Source of the DNA: Herpomyces periplanetae
Taxonomy: Eukaryota; Ascomycota; Laboulbeniomycetes; Herpomycetales; Herpomycetaceae
Length of the DNA stretch: 46,663 bases
NCBI GenBank assembly: GCA_009733715.1
Contig: WMKJ01000101.1
Span: forward strand, 1 to 46,663
Direction of reading: 5' to 3'
Below the pieces are notes generated by a model. That model made no database searches and had not been told where the DNA came from. It saw only the letters and a program-made list of their open reading frames with translations. Shown here one piece after another: positions 31,099 through 40,451 of the stretch (the stretch's first letter is position 1; every line of letters starts with the position of its first letter). A program made the position numbers and the translations under genes.

Positions 31099-31141
31099 TA
31101 TGTGTGTACACACATATGCATACGTACCTGCGTACATACAT
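31099..31141. repeat. RY tract with 18-bp palindrome before PIGU
   Basis: TATGTGTGTACACACATA (31099-31116) is a perfect palindrome. It continues as TGCATACGTACCTGCGTACA-type alternating sequence. It ends 30 bp before the PIGU ATG, so it probably lies in the 5' leader or core promoter, mirroring the arrangement at NOG2. Confidence 0.7.
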
Positions 31142-31170
31142 CATCAATTTTCCACTAGATACCCTTCAAA

Positions 31171-32683
31171 ATGACAACACGCACAGTTAATTCACCGAGT
31201 AAATCATTAACATTTACCGCAGTCCGACAATTTGGTACACCTACTTCACAGAGATCCATTTTACTCTTACTAACAGCGGCTACTCTGTTAAGACTAACGT
31301 TATTCTTCTTCTCACCTTCCATTCCACATTACTTAAGTGAACGTGTAGAATTAACTACACCTATAACCAGTTTCAAACGTTTACAAGAAGGCCTTTTCCT
31401 TTATCATCATTCTGATGGTCCACCGTTAAGCTTTGGTGGGATATGCCACCATAGTCCCCTACTAATTAAACTTTTCAGTTTACTACCCGACTTTTACACT
31501 AACCCTTTTCCATCTGATCTGGTCTTCGTAGCCACAGACTTCATTAGCGCCGTTTACTTAATGCGAATTGGACAAACCCAAGCATCAACTCACTCAAAAT
31601 ATTTTCAATCCACCCGGTCATCCAATCAATGGAGTACACTGACTATTGGTGCATGCTACCTCTTCAATCCTTTCACTATTCTAACTTGCCTCGCTCGCTC
31701 AACAAGCTCATTTACCAATTGCTTTATACTGATTTCAGTTTATAATGCTATCAAGGGAAATTGGGTTAAACTTGTCGTATCACTCTCCCTCGCAACTTGC
31801 CTCTCACTCTACCCCGTATTACTGGCATTTCCCCTATTTTATTTATGTTACGATAACCTTTCATACTGGCCTAAATCGCCCGATTCGTTGCACTCTGCTC
31901 CACGAGAGTCCCCTAAACGTCAGTTAACCCGTTCATCCTATTCCCCTAGTCATCCGTTCAAATTTTTTGTGATACAAGTCGTAATTTTCACGCTGTGTAC
32001 ATGTATGTTGCAGCTTGTTAGCTATACCGTATCTGGTTCATGGGAATACTTAGCTGGAACGTATGGATTTCACTTCCTAGTACCTGATCTCACTCCCAAT
32101 GTTGGACTCTGGTGGTATTTTTTCACGGAAATCTTTGACTCATTTCGACATTTTTTCCTTTCAATATTTTGGTTACATTTACTATCGTACGTGGTCGGCT
32201 TCACACTACGGCTACGCCGACAGCTACTATTCGCAGTTGTCGCCCTAACGGGAATCTTCGCCATATTCTTACCCTATCCAAGTCTTGGTGATGCTTCATT
32301 GTTTTTTGCATGTCTATCATTATATTCTCACGTATTTCCATGTAAGTTTGTTACGTTTTGTGTGTACAGGCTCTTGATCTAATCCGTTATTTTTTAAATG
32401 TTCTCGTAAACATTGAATTACTGACACTCTTGACGACTCCAAAGTGATGAGATGTCCGTTTATATCAACAGGAATCTTACTTTACGCAATCTTTTTAGGT
32501 CCGGTTTGCTATCATTTGTGGATATTTTCGGGTGCAGGAAATGCAAATTTCTTTTATGCTATCACATTGGTCTGGAATTTGGGTTTAACTCTCTTTCTCG
32601 GGGATGCATTATATGCTACTCTTCTGGATGAGTTTCATACGGATAATCCGGAATCTCGAGACCGTAAACTACGACTTGTCTAG
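31171..32683 (+). CDS. PIGU: GPI transamidase subunit PIG-U (Cdc91/Gab1)
   Basis: Two exons, 31171-32341 and 32445-32683, encode 469 residues (human PIG-U is 435). The 103-nt intron has a GTAAGT donor, a TACTGAC branch site and an AAAG acceptor; the join VFP-L-MRCPFISTG keeps phase. PIG-U is a polytopic ER membrane subunit of the complex that replaces a protein's C-terminal signal with a GPI anchor. Family markers are the early GGICHHSPLLI loop after the first membrane segment, LFNPFTILTC, and the near-invariant GNANFFYAITL in the second exon. Multiple hydrophobic helices span the protein. A hydrophilic loop near residues 230-255 is longer than usual. The charged C-terminus (DRKLRLV) has no KKXX retrieval motif. 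Confidence 0.92.
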
Positions 32684-34547
32684 TGAATCCTGGATAATTT
32701 TAACGTGCTTCGACATGTGTGGATGTGTGCGTATGATCTTATCTGATGTGATGTGATGAGTTTGTTCTCTTAATTATTGTCAATTGCTGCCATTCAAACA
32801 TCTTTTATTCACATTATTCTATCATGATATTACGGTTTTTGGCCAATTCTTCCGGATCACAGTAGTGTTGATTTGGAATTTCCATATTGCCAAGTTCCAT
32901 GACACAACGTGCTATTTTCGATTTACAATATGATGAGCTCTGTTGTATAACTTATGCGTAAAAGTATAAACTTGTAATTGAGAAACGTTACAAATTCATG
33001 TTACGAAGGAGGATAACGCACAGTAAATTTACCAAGAAAAGGAACAATTAAATTTAACTGCAAGAGAACAGTAAATTAACAACGACAAGATAAAGAAATT
33101 CAAAATTAATTTGACAATGGCGACTGCGATCACTACCACCACCATATAACAATAAAACTTGCTTAAATTTACAAACAAATTCAACATTGATCATGGCTCA
33201 TACTCGAACATGATCATGTATGACACGGACGTAGGCGGTCCTAACCATAGTCCTAGCCCTATCCCTAATACAGGCACGTGAATCTCTCCACTTCTTTTGT
33301 GTCACGTGGGTACCTTGTCCAGTTCCGCTACCAATGGACAGGATTATTAATTTCACGTTTGTAAATGTGCCATAAATCATTAATAATCAGTGTAAAATGC
33401 TGCCAAATTCCCACTGACGTGACAAACATGATTAGGCGCGTTTAACGTCACATGTGGTAGAGTTAACGTGGGCAAAAGTTTTTTTTCTTTTTGGTAAGCT
33501 GATTACTGCATAGTCGCTTCTACCCACGTCCAAACCTTCAGGCGTCCACTTACCCCGTCACACTTCTATTCGTATCTGCGAACTGCTACATAAATTTTAT
33601 TTATCACGCTTCACTACAGTCTATAAACTTGTCTCCCCTATTCTTGTGGAATTGTACAAAGGTTTACGTATATAAAGAAAATATCATACACGTTTTATAC
33701 TTATCAAGCGCTTTCTCCATCTAATACTTCACTTTCAACTTCACTCTTCAAATACTTTTTTTCACTAAAATTTTACTCTACCAAATTTATTTACCATGAC
33801 CGAATGACCCTATGGGCACTTACTTCAATTTTTCCTCTCTCCATCTCAAACCATCCTCGTGGTATAGTAATCATGATCTTTGCCACTATCAGCACCATGT
33901 AGCTGGCCTGACTGCGCCTCAGGTGTGGCTTTGTTTCACGTGACTTGAATCATTCAGCACGCCGAAGCGTAGAGGGTGATTTAAATGCCGAAGTATTTTG
34001 CCGTTTGGGGTTGAGGTTAATTTGACGGCAAGTTTAAACCATTTTTTTTAACAAAACAAAATATTCTCCTCTCGATGAAATTGCTTATACTTGCTAAATT
34101 GTACGGTCATTTTATGGTTCGTACAGTTAAAATTAGTCAATTTTGACGAGAGTTTCATTATTCTATAACTACATCGTCCTGCAATATTACAATTGATCAA
34201 CGCGGAAATTTTTATGTGTATATTTTAATCGTTACTTGACCAAGTTTGCTTGAAGTTTGTCCAGAATAAATCGTTAACGTGTGCACAGTCACATTTGTAC
34301 AGTTTCTCGTGTATGCTTAAGATTTTCATGTTTACCCAACGATACCGTAAAATCGATCGGTCACATCGTTAAGCGTATCCTTAACATCACCGTCAACCGG
34401 ATTGTCTATTTACACAAAACCGTAATCTCATCCTTAACCGTTAATAAGGGACCAGTCAATCGAATAATTTGATGCAATTTTTTCCTGCGCTTGCGATCGC
34501 GTGTTATAGGTTCATCAGACTGATCAAGTGGCGTTAAGCGTTTCGCC
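32684..34547. other. 1.9 kb gene-free region upstream of the ING gene
   Basis: Between the PIGU stop and the ING start no frame has family features. It contains three CACGTG boxes (33275-33280, 33303-33308, 33937-33942), the last within TCACGTGA. ACGTGGG at 33466-33472 is mirrored by CCCACGT at 33523-33529. A 63-codon frame (34281-34472) could be an upstream ORF if the leader is long. Confidence 0.55.
33936..33943. promoter_or_regulatory. TCACGTGA palindrome upstream of the ING gene
   Basis: Third copy of the exact octamer in this window, about 605 bp before the ING start codon. Two further CACGTG cores lie upstream at 33275 and 33303. Confidence 0.4.
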
Positions 34548-37496
34548 ATGAAATCTCAGTCTGGTGAACGCCGCCGCTATACTAGTCGCGCTACTCAGTC
34601 ATCGAGTGCGCGCTGTTCACTTGCTCGTGAAAATAAACTTACCGATACGGATTCAGATATTTCGGACAATGACCCTTCCGGCTGCTTCCCAGCAATTACT
34701 CACTTTACCGATTGTATGGCTGCAATTCCTAAAGAAGTTGCTCGTTTTCTTACTCAACTTCATGAAGTTGAAGCTAAATCACTCGCACCGAGTAATAAAC
34801 TTCACGAAATCATCGAATCATTGAACACGTTATTCGAATGCGAAACTGTCTCGCGGAGCAATTTTCACGCTTATCTATCCTCCTCTAGGAGTCTCTTCCC
34901 GGAGAAATCCACCCAAGTTTCGTCTACTTCACCATGCCATCACTCAAGTTCACAGTTAAAGCAAACTTTAGACGATGATAACTTAAGCTTGGACAACCCA
35001 GCTAACAAATCGCCTTCCATACCGCGTAGTGAAATTCATCGTGACAGGCCATCTGCCACCACTACTATTGAAATTGCTGGTGCGCGTATGAATGATTTAT
35101 TTTCCCAAATGTCGGTTAACCTTAATGAATTATCACCCTTTCTTGATGAAAAAATTGCCGTACTTCGCAATGCCAACAAAACTATGTCACGGCATATTCA
35201 ACGTGTCATGAGTTCATACCCTTACATCGCCAATGAAATTAGCGAAGAAGCTAGGTTGGGAAGTCTTACACACTGGGCTTTGCATAATGAAGGGGATAAA
35301 TGTGATAAAGTTCGCTGGGAAGATGATTGTTCGCGGACGCCGGAAGTAGGAAGCAGTGGACACAATAGCGTTGAAGCACGGCGTGATTGGTGTCGCGAAT
35401 TTACGGGTACAACTAAGAGAAATCATGTTACAGGGACGGCAAGTAACGATTACGAAGCTGATGAGCAATGTACTACATCGAAAAAGTCGACAGTGAAAAA
35501 GTCTCGCCGGTATACGGATAACACAGTTGCGGAGACTAAGTGCATGAACAACAGTTCTCTACCACTTTCTGTTCCAGCTGTAAAGCGGCGCAAAACAGAG
35601 AGGGATAGTGGTGGAGGTCGAGGTGGAGCTAGCGTTAGAGGTGGCAACAGTGGAATTGGCATGAAAAGTCATACAAATGATGAGCTTAATTCAAATGTTG
35701 GTACAGCTGAAGTATCGGCAATTGGAACTGGTCTGGTTGCACATACAGTAGGGACGGCAAACAGTACGGCAGTTTCAACAGGCGGAAACAAGAGTACGGA
35801 TACAGCGAGTAGCCCCACTTTATTAATGGGAGATGTGAATCGCAAACGTGTTCGGTCATCGCTTTATACTAATCGGAAAAAAGGTGCAAGTTCAACGCCA
35901 ACGCCTGCGCCTGCATCCACTATGATGAATGAGATAACGATGGGAAGAAACCAATACTCACCGACATTGATGGGCAATACGAATTCCGGACGGGATGTGA
36001 ACTTGGTTCAGGGGAAGCCTAAGCCGGTACAAGGCTGTTCAAATTTTCATAGTGGGACGGGGATGGATAGTCGGGTAGAGGGATCATTAAATATAGTTGA
36101 AGGTGGTACGGTGGAACGTATTAATCATCTAGGCGAGTCTAGAGAGGTAATTTCAGATTATGAAGATGAAACAAGAGCGAGAATGGCAGCTGTGATGTAC
36201 GGATCGATAAGTCAGCGGAAAGGTCAACAGTGTAATGACGAGGGGAGAAAGTGCACAGAAGAAGTGCGGGTCAGGAAGGATAATAGTCGTGAAAGTGAGA
36301 CTGGCACGGTAGTTATGAATAAAGTGACAAATGAACAATTGGATCAGCGAAGAATGCATACAGGAGGGGTGGTTACGCGGACGGGGCGGGTTACGAAGGA
36401 TTCAACACCGCCTTCAGTGGTTGGGGCAGCTCCATTAGTAGTATCTGGATCGGAGGGGATGTCAGGATCGGCACGAATAGCAAGTAAAAGTGAAGAAGAC
36501 GGAAAGAATAGTGAAGATGCAAGTGTGATGCTTAAGCCACCCGATGTAATGTCGACGGGGTCAGTATCACAGGGAATAGATGAAGAAGTTATGACGGGGG
36601 TATCGGAAGGAGGAAAGGGAATGGATAAAGTAATGGGCGTACAGAATGAGCATTGCGAAATATTGGAGCGATTAGATCTGCTAAAGGAAGGGAGAGGAGA
36701 TGGGAGGGAGATATTGGAAGCATCGGGAATTGGGGCAATACCAGTAACAATTTCGACACTGGCACAAGTGCAGACACAAACCCGAGCGCAGGAACAAGTT
36801 CAGGCACAGGCACAGGCACAGGTACCGGTATTGGATGTACCGATGAATGGAAAGGAGGAATCTTTGGGGATGAGTTTAATATTGGAAGATGGAACAACAG
36901 GAGGAAGGGGAAGTACATTGGGGCAGAAGCGAGGTATAAAGAGATTCGCATCGAACATTGGAATGACAAAAGATGAAGAGCAAATGCTTCCAAATTTAAA
37001 AGCGACAGTGCCAGGTATTCGCAAGTATAACAGCGAAGGAAAGATAATGGAGCAACAAGATAAAGGTAATATGAATATAGCATGCCAGAGTTCATTGAGG
37101 AATGAAGAAAATGGTAATCGAGAAATGATTAAACCAAGGCATGAAACAGATGTAAAGAATAGGGAAATATTACCGTCATGGGAAACAACTTCAACCATAA
37201 CCAAGAAGAATCCATTTGCAGACGAAGCAACTGAAAATGTTGATATAGGAGATGGAGAAGAGAATGAAGGGGAAATTGATGTTGATGAACCAAGATATTG
37301 TTATTGCAATCAAGTAAGCTATGGAGAAATGGTAGCATGCGATAATGATAATTGCACGAGAGAATGGTTTCACTTGAAATGCGCTGGCCTTAAAGAAGCT
37401 CCGACTGAATCTACTAAATGGTACTGCAGCGAATGTATGACCCTGATGGAAATCCCCCAAAAAGGTCAAGCCACCCCCCAAGCCCTCCGACCCTAG
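34548..37496 (+). CDS. ING-family PHD-finger protein, unusually long
   Basis: Single 982-residue frame. ING proteins are subunits of histone acetyltransferase or deacetylase complexes and read H3K4 methylation. The N-terminal ING helical domain is at about residues 45-225: FTDCMAAIPKEVARFLTQLHEVE, then LDEKIAVLRNANKTMSRHIQRV. The C-terminal PHD finger (about 918-962) is a textbook ING type: YCYCNQVSYGEMVACDNDNC, then EWFHLKCAGL and KWYCSEC, including the Tyr, Met and Trp that cage trimethyl-lysine. Yeast Yng1, Yng2 and Pho23 are about 220 to 330 residues. Here some 690 residues of Gly/Ser/Thr/Met-rich, purine-coded linker separate the two domains. The linker holds a Gln-Ala run at about residues 750-765. 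I cannot assign it to the Yng1, Yng2 or Pho23 branch. Confidence 0.9.
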   Translation: MKSQSGERRRYTSRATQSSSARCSLARENKLTDTDSDISDNDPSGCFPAITHFTDCMAAIPKEVARFLTQLHEVEAKSLAPSNKLHEIIESLNTLFECETVSRSNFHAYLSSSRSLFPEKSTQVSSTSPCHHSSSQLKQTLDDDNLSLDNPANKSPSIPRSEIHRDRPSATTTIEIAGARMNDLFSQMSVNLNELSPFLDEKIAVLRNANKTMSRHIQRVMSSYPYIANEISEEARLGSLTHWALHNEGDKCDKVRWEDDCSRTPEVGSSGHNSVEARRDWCREFTGTTKRNHVTGTASNDYEADEQCTTSKKSTVKKSRRYTDNTVAETKCMNNSSLPLSVPAVKRRKTERDSGGGRGGASVRGGNSGIGMKSHTNDELNSNVGTAEVSAIGTGLVAHTVGTANSTAVSTGGNKSTDTASSPTLLMGDVNRKRVRSSLYTNRKKGASSTPTPAPASTMMNEITMGRNQYSPTLMGNTNSGRDVNLVQGKPKPVQGCSNFHSGTGMDSRVEGSLNIVEGGTVERINHLGESREVISDYEDETRARMAAVMYGSISQRKGQQCNDEGRKCTEEVRVRKDNSRESETGTVVMNKVTNEQLDQRRMHTGGVVTRTGRVTKDSTPPSVVGAAPLVVSGSEGMSGSARIASKSEEDGKNSEDASVMLKPPDVMSTGSVSQGIDEEVMTGVSEGGKGMDKVMGVQNEHCEILERLDLLKEGRGDGREILEASGIGAIPVTISTLAQVQTQTRAQEQVQAQAQAQVPVLDVPMNGKEESLGMSLILEDGTTGGRGSTLGQKRGIKRFASNIGMTKDEEQMLPNLKATVPGIRKYNSEGKIMEQQDKGNMNIACQSSLRNEENGNREMIKPRHETDVKNREILPSWETTSTITKKNPFADEATENVDIGDGEENEGEIDVDEPRYCYCNQVSYGEMVACDNDNCTREWFHLKCAGLKEAPTESTKWYCSECMTLMEIPQKGQATPQALRP
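36801..36822 (+). repeat. (CAGGCA)n microsatellite in the ING linker
   Basis: Three to four copies of CAGGCA encode alternating Gln and Ala inside the disordered linker. Flanking Gln/Thr/Arg codons look like decayed copies. Confidence 0.7.
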
Positions 37497-37512
37497 AGAC
37501 TTCATCACGTGC

Positions 37513-38250
37513 ATGGCTACAGGACCGACGGAACCGGAAGGGCGAAGTTGGGCTTGGAAACCCGAGCAAAAGCATTTTACCCGGATCTTCCCCTACAAAC
37601 ACTTCCCTCCGGCACCCGCCCCGGCTCCTGCGCCACACCGACGCCACGCTCCCGGCCGGGCTTTGCCTCAGATTAGTCAGCGGGGGGGGGGAGAGGGATT
37701 TTATGCGCTTAAAAGCCGGGAGTTTGGGATTTTTTGGACGATTCTTTTGTCCATTGTTGGAGTTTTCAGTTCTTCTCCGTGGGGGTTTGTTCTTGCATAT
37801 TCTTTTGTTGATGCTGTGCTGGCTACTTTATGCCTTCGGAAAATCTTGCTCCATTATGATTTTTCCGAAACACAACCTCCCTACCTCGGTCTTTTCTACG
37901 CGATTCCGGCCGGCTTCCTTTCTCTCTTGTCTACATTTTTACCACCCCGGTCGTTCTCGTCGACGATCTTTTTCATTCTCACTATATTCCTCAGTTTATT
38001 CTACATTTTTCCCTTCTACTTCCCTTATTTTATCCCCGTAACTTATTTAAAACGCACTAACCTTTTCTCGTCCCACTTCCCCCTCCTCCCTCCCTTCCTT
38101 CTCCACCCCCTGCCTTCCCACCATCTTGTCATCTCAAATCCCTACTTTCTACTCCTATACATTTCATGTCAATTTGTTCCCCTTCTCAAATTATATCATT
38201 ACTTTTCCATTTATCATCCTCACATTATTTTACCAAACTTTCCGTTTTAA
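37513..38250 (+). CDS. Doubtful 245-codon open frame with membrane-like segments
   Basis: It starts 17 bp after the ING stop, has a Pro/Ala/Arg-rich GC-rich beginning, then four or more hydrophobic stretches (for example FGIFWTILLSIVGVF and IFFILTIFLSLFYIFPF). I recognise no family. Much of the sequence is so pyrimidine-rich that any frame would read as Phe/Leu/Ser/Pro. A run of ten G (37682-37691) lies within the frame and could hide an assembly error. The part from about residue 65 to 140 looks most protein-like. It could be a small membrane protein gene, an ING 3' UTR, or the promoter of the next gene. Confidence 0.22.
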   Translation: MATGPTEPEGRSWAWKPEQKHFTRIFPYKHFPPAPAPAPAPHRRHAPGRALPQISQRGGGEGFYALKSREFGIFWTILLSIVGVFSSSPWGFVLAYSFVDAVLATLCLRKILLHYDFSETQPPYLGLFYAIPAGFLSLLSTFLPPRSFSSTIFFILTIFLSLFYIFPFYFPYFIPVTYLKRTNLFSSHFPLLPPFLLHPLPSHHLVISNPYFLLLYISCQFVPLLKLYHYFSIYHPHIILPNFPF

Positions 38251-38860
38251 TTTCTTTCTAGCATACCTTCTTATCTCGCCCTCTTTCTTCTACCCACACC
38301 ACCTACCACCTTGCCAATACCCTTTTGGCTAATGGTTACATTGTACAAGCTCATTCTCACTTCCTTTCCCCTCCACCTTTGTATTTCACTTCATTTCCAC
38401 TAATTGTTTTTCCCTCTATTTTATTCTGGTTTATTTCATCATATTCTCTTGTTTTTGTTTTTTTATTCCCTCTACCCTCTTTTCATTCTTTTACTATCTC
38501 TCGAGACTCTTCCCCCTACGTCTTTTTTCATGGCTCAGTCAAACCGTCCAAGCTGTAAACGCGTATTATTCTCGTACGTTCTCTTCCTTTTTCCTCCCCA
38601 TCTAATCCTACCCACTATTTACTTCCTTATATGCACGAATTTCTACACATCGTTTATGCTAACCCGTCCCCCTCAACCACTTCCCCAATCATAGGTACAT
38701 ATTCGACTATGTCATTATCATGTAAGTCCTCTCCTCTCTTGCCATTCCTTTTCCACTTTTCCTTCTCTAACCTTTTACCCTCCGCGGGTCAAATTAATCA
38801 GCACCTTCCTCGCTATATTCTTCGCCATCAAATCCGTCGATCCTTTCCATCAACGCTTTT
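37900..38860 (+). other. Long pyrimidine-rich tract upstream of and into the phosphatase gene
   Basis: Nearly 1 kb in which C and T dominate the plus strand, directly following a purine-rich coding stretch. CT-rich blocks are common in fungal core promoters, and the WDR6 start at 43409 is preceded by a shorter one (43240-43400). Confidence 0.6.
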
Positions 38861-40098
38861 CATTGCGCAATTACACGTTACAGTATCCTCATGCATTAGT
38901 CGAACGTGTTCCTGTTTCAATGCTAGTAGTTTACTCCTACATTTTTCCCATCATCATCATTGCCTTATTTACCTTTGGAATTGACGGACTCTTCAGTCAT
39001 GTAGAACCTCGACAAAATCATGGGAAATTTGGTGGCTACTGCACTTGGACCATACGCCAAAGACTTTGGGAATTTAACTGTGGCTTCCTCGGCTTGAGTT
39101 TATCAATTTGCGCTGCATACGTTATCACTGGTTCTCTTAAAAATGCTATTGGCAAACCCCGGCCTGATCTAATCGATAGATGCCAGCCGCAATATGGCAG
39201 TCAAGATCCTTTTCCCTTCGGTTTATCCGATATATCTATTTGTACTCAAACAAACCAGCGTATCCTACAAGACGGTTTCCGTAGCTTTCCCTCCGGTCAC
39301 AGTAGTACCGCATTTGCCGGTCTGTTCTACATTTCACTTTACCTCGCCGCCAAGTTGCACGTTCTCGACAATAAAGGTGAGGTTTGGAGAACTTTAATAG
39401 TCCTTATACCTTCCTTAGGTGCTGCCCTCATCGCTGGCTCCCGCATAATGGATGCGCGACATCACCCCTTCGATGTAATCACCGGCAGTCTTATTGGTAT
39501 GTTAGTCGCATGGGGTTCTTACCGGCAGTACTTCCCTGCCGTATCTGACACTTGGAGAAAAGGCCGAGCCTATCCCATCAGATCGTGGGGTAGGACACAA
39601 CTCCCCCCTAACCCTAGATCTGATGAAGAAACCGCATCTATTATGAAGGTCGGGCCGTCATCTGCTTTCGATTACTCTGATTGTTCAAATGTCAAAGACG
39701 ACTACAAGAGTTTACAAGATGACCGCTTCAATGTTCCACTGCAGCCTTACAACAGATATGGTACTACCACTGGAGGTGACTCGTCCCGTCGATCTCATAA
39801 ACAGCCTGGTCATGCTTCTTTACCCTCCAATGAATCGATGCGGCCTTTTCGGCTATCTACGGACCCTGCTGATTCCTATCTTCGTACCCAAGCTTTTCCA
39901 CCTCAAAAGGTTCATCTTCGAAACAAGGATGACGGTGCTCCTGATGACCATGATATTCAAAGTGAATCAAATAACGTCGCCGCTTCCACTCCTTTAGTGT
40001 CAACTTCCCATGAACGAGAGCCATTGAAAAATGGTGTCAAAACTGACGTACAAAGTTCAGAAATTGTGATGGGCCCTGTTAAGCGTAATTACCCATAA
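38530..40098 (+). CDS. Lipid phosphate phosphatase (PAP2 family, DPP1/LPP-like)
   Basis: Exon 2 (38802-40098) is secure. Exon 1 (38530-38573) and the 228-nt intron (GTACGT donor, CTAAC, AATCAG acceptor) are inferred because they join in phase and skip an in-frame TAG. The predicted protein has about 446 residues. These integral membrane enzymes dephosphorylate phosphatidate, lysophosphatidate and diacylglycerol pyrophosphate. All three catalytic motifs are present: KNAIGKPRP, FPSGHS and SRIMDARHHPFD. DPFHQRFSLRNYTLQYPHAL matches the family segment after the first membrane helix. About six hydrophobic helices are followed by a 190-residue hydrophilic, Ser/Pro/Asp-rich tail. Which yeast paralogue (Dpp1 or Lpp1) it matches is not decidable by eye. 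Confidence 0.88.
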
Positions 40099-40451
40099 TG
40101 CCCCAAGTGGAGTGAACTGCTGCAATATATTTGTTAATCCAATTCTTTCGTATATTGGTCAGTATAAAACATACGTTCATTTAGTGAGCTTTCCGATCAT
40201 TCTTTGGAATTGGTTCTTTTAATGAACTTTGGATTGTTTGAGCACTTTTTTCCCACCTTCTTGTCTCCCTTTGTCAACATCTTTGATTAACGATAACGGA
40301 TGCTACGGGAATTTTGCGCATATTTGATATAGCCTTGTCTCACACCAGAGTTAACATGATTTTCTCGATTCACCCTATTACATTTTGTTTCCGTTATCAT
40401 ATAAAAGTTTAGTGTTGGAATAATCGATTACTTGGTTTAACGTTAGCTTTG
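40099..40451. other. Convergent 3' region, phosphatase and Rrn9-like gene
   Basis: 350 bp between two converging stop codons. No gene or repeat seen. Confidence 0.5.

Larger units (their letters stand above)
30274..31170. other. WDR68-PIGU intergenic region
   Basis: About 900 bp of AT-rich sequence with no gene seen. It contains TCACGTGA at 30709-30716 and, close to PIGU, an RY tract with an 18-bp palindrome (31099-31141). Confidence 0.6.
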
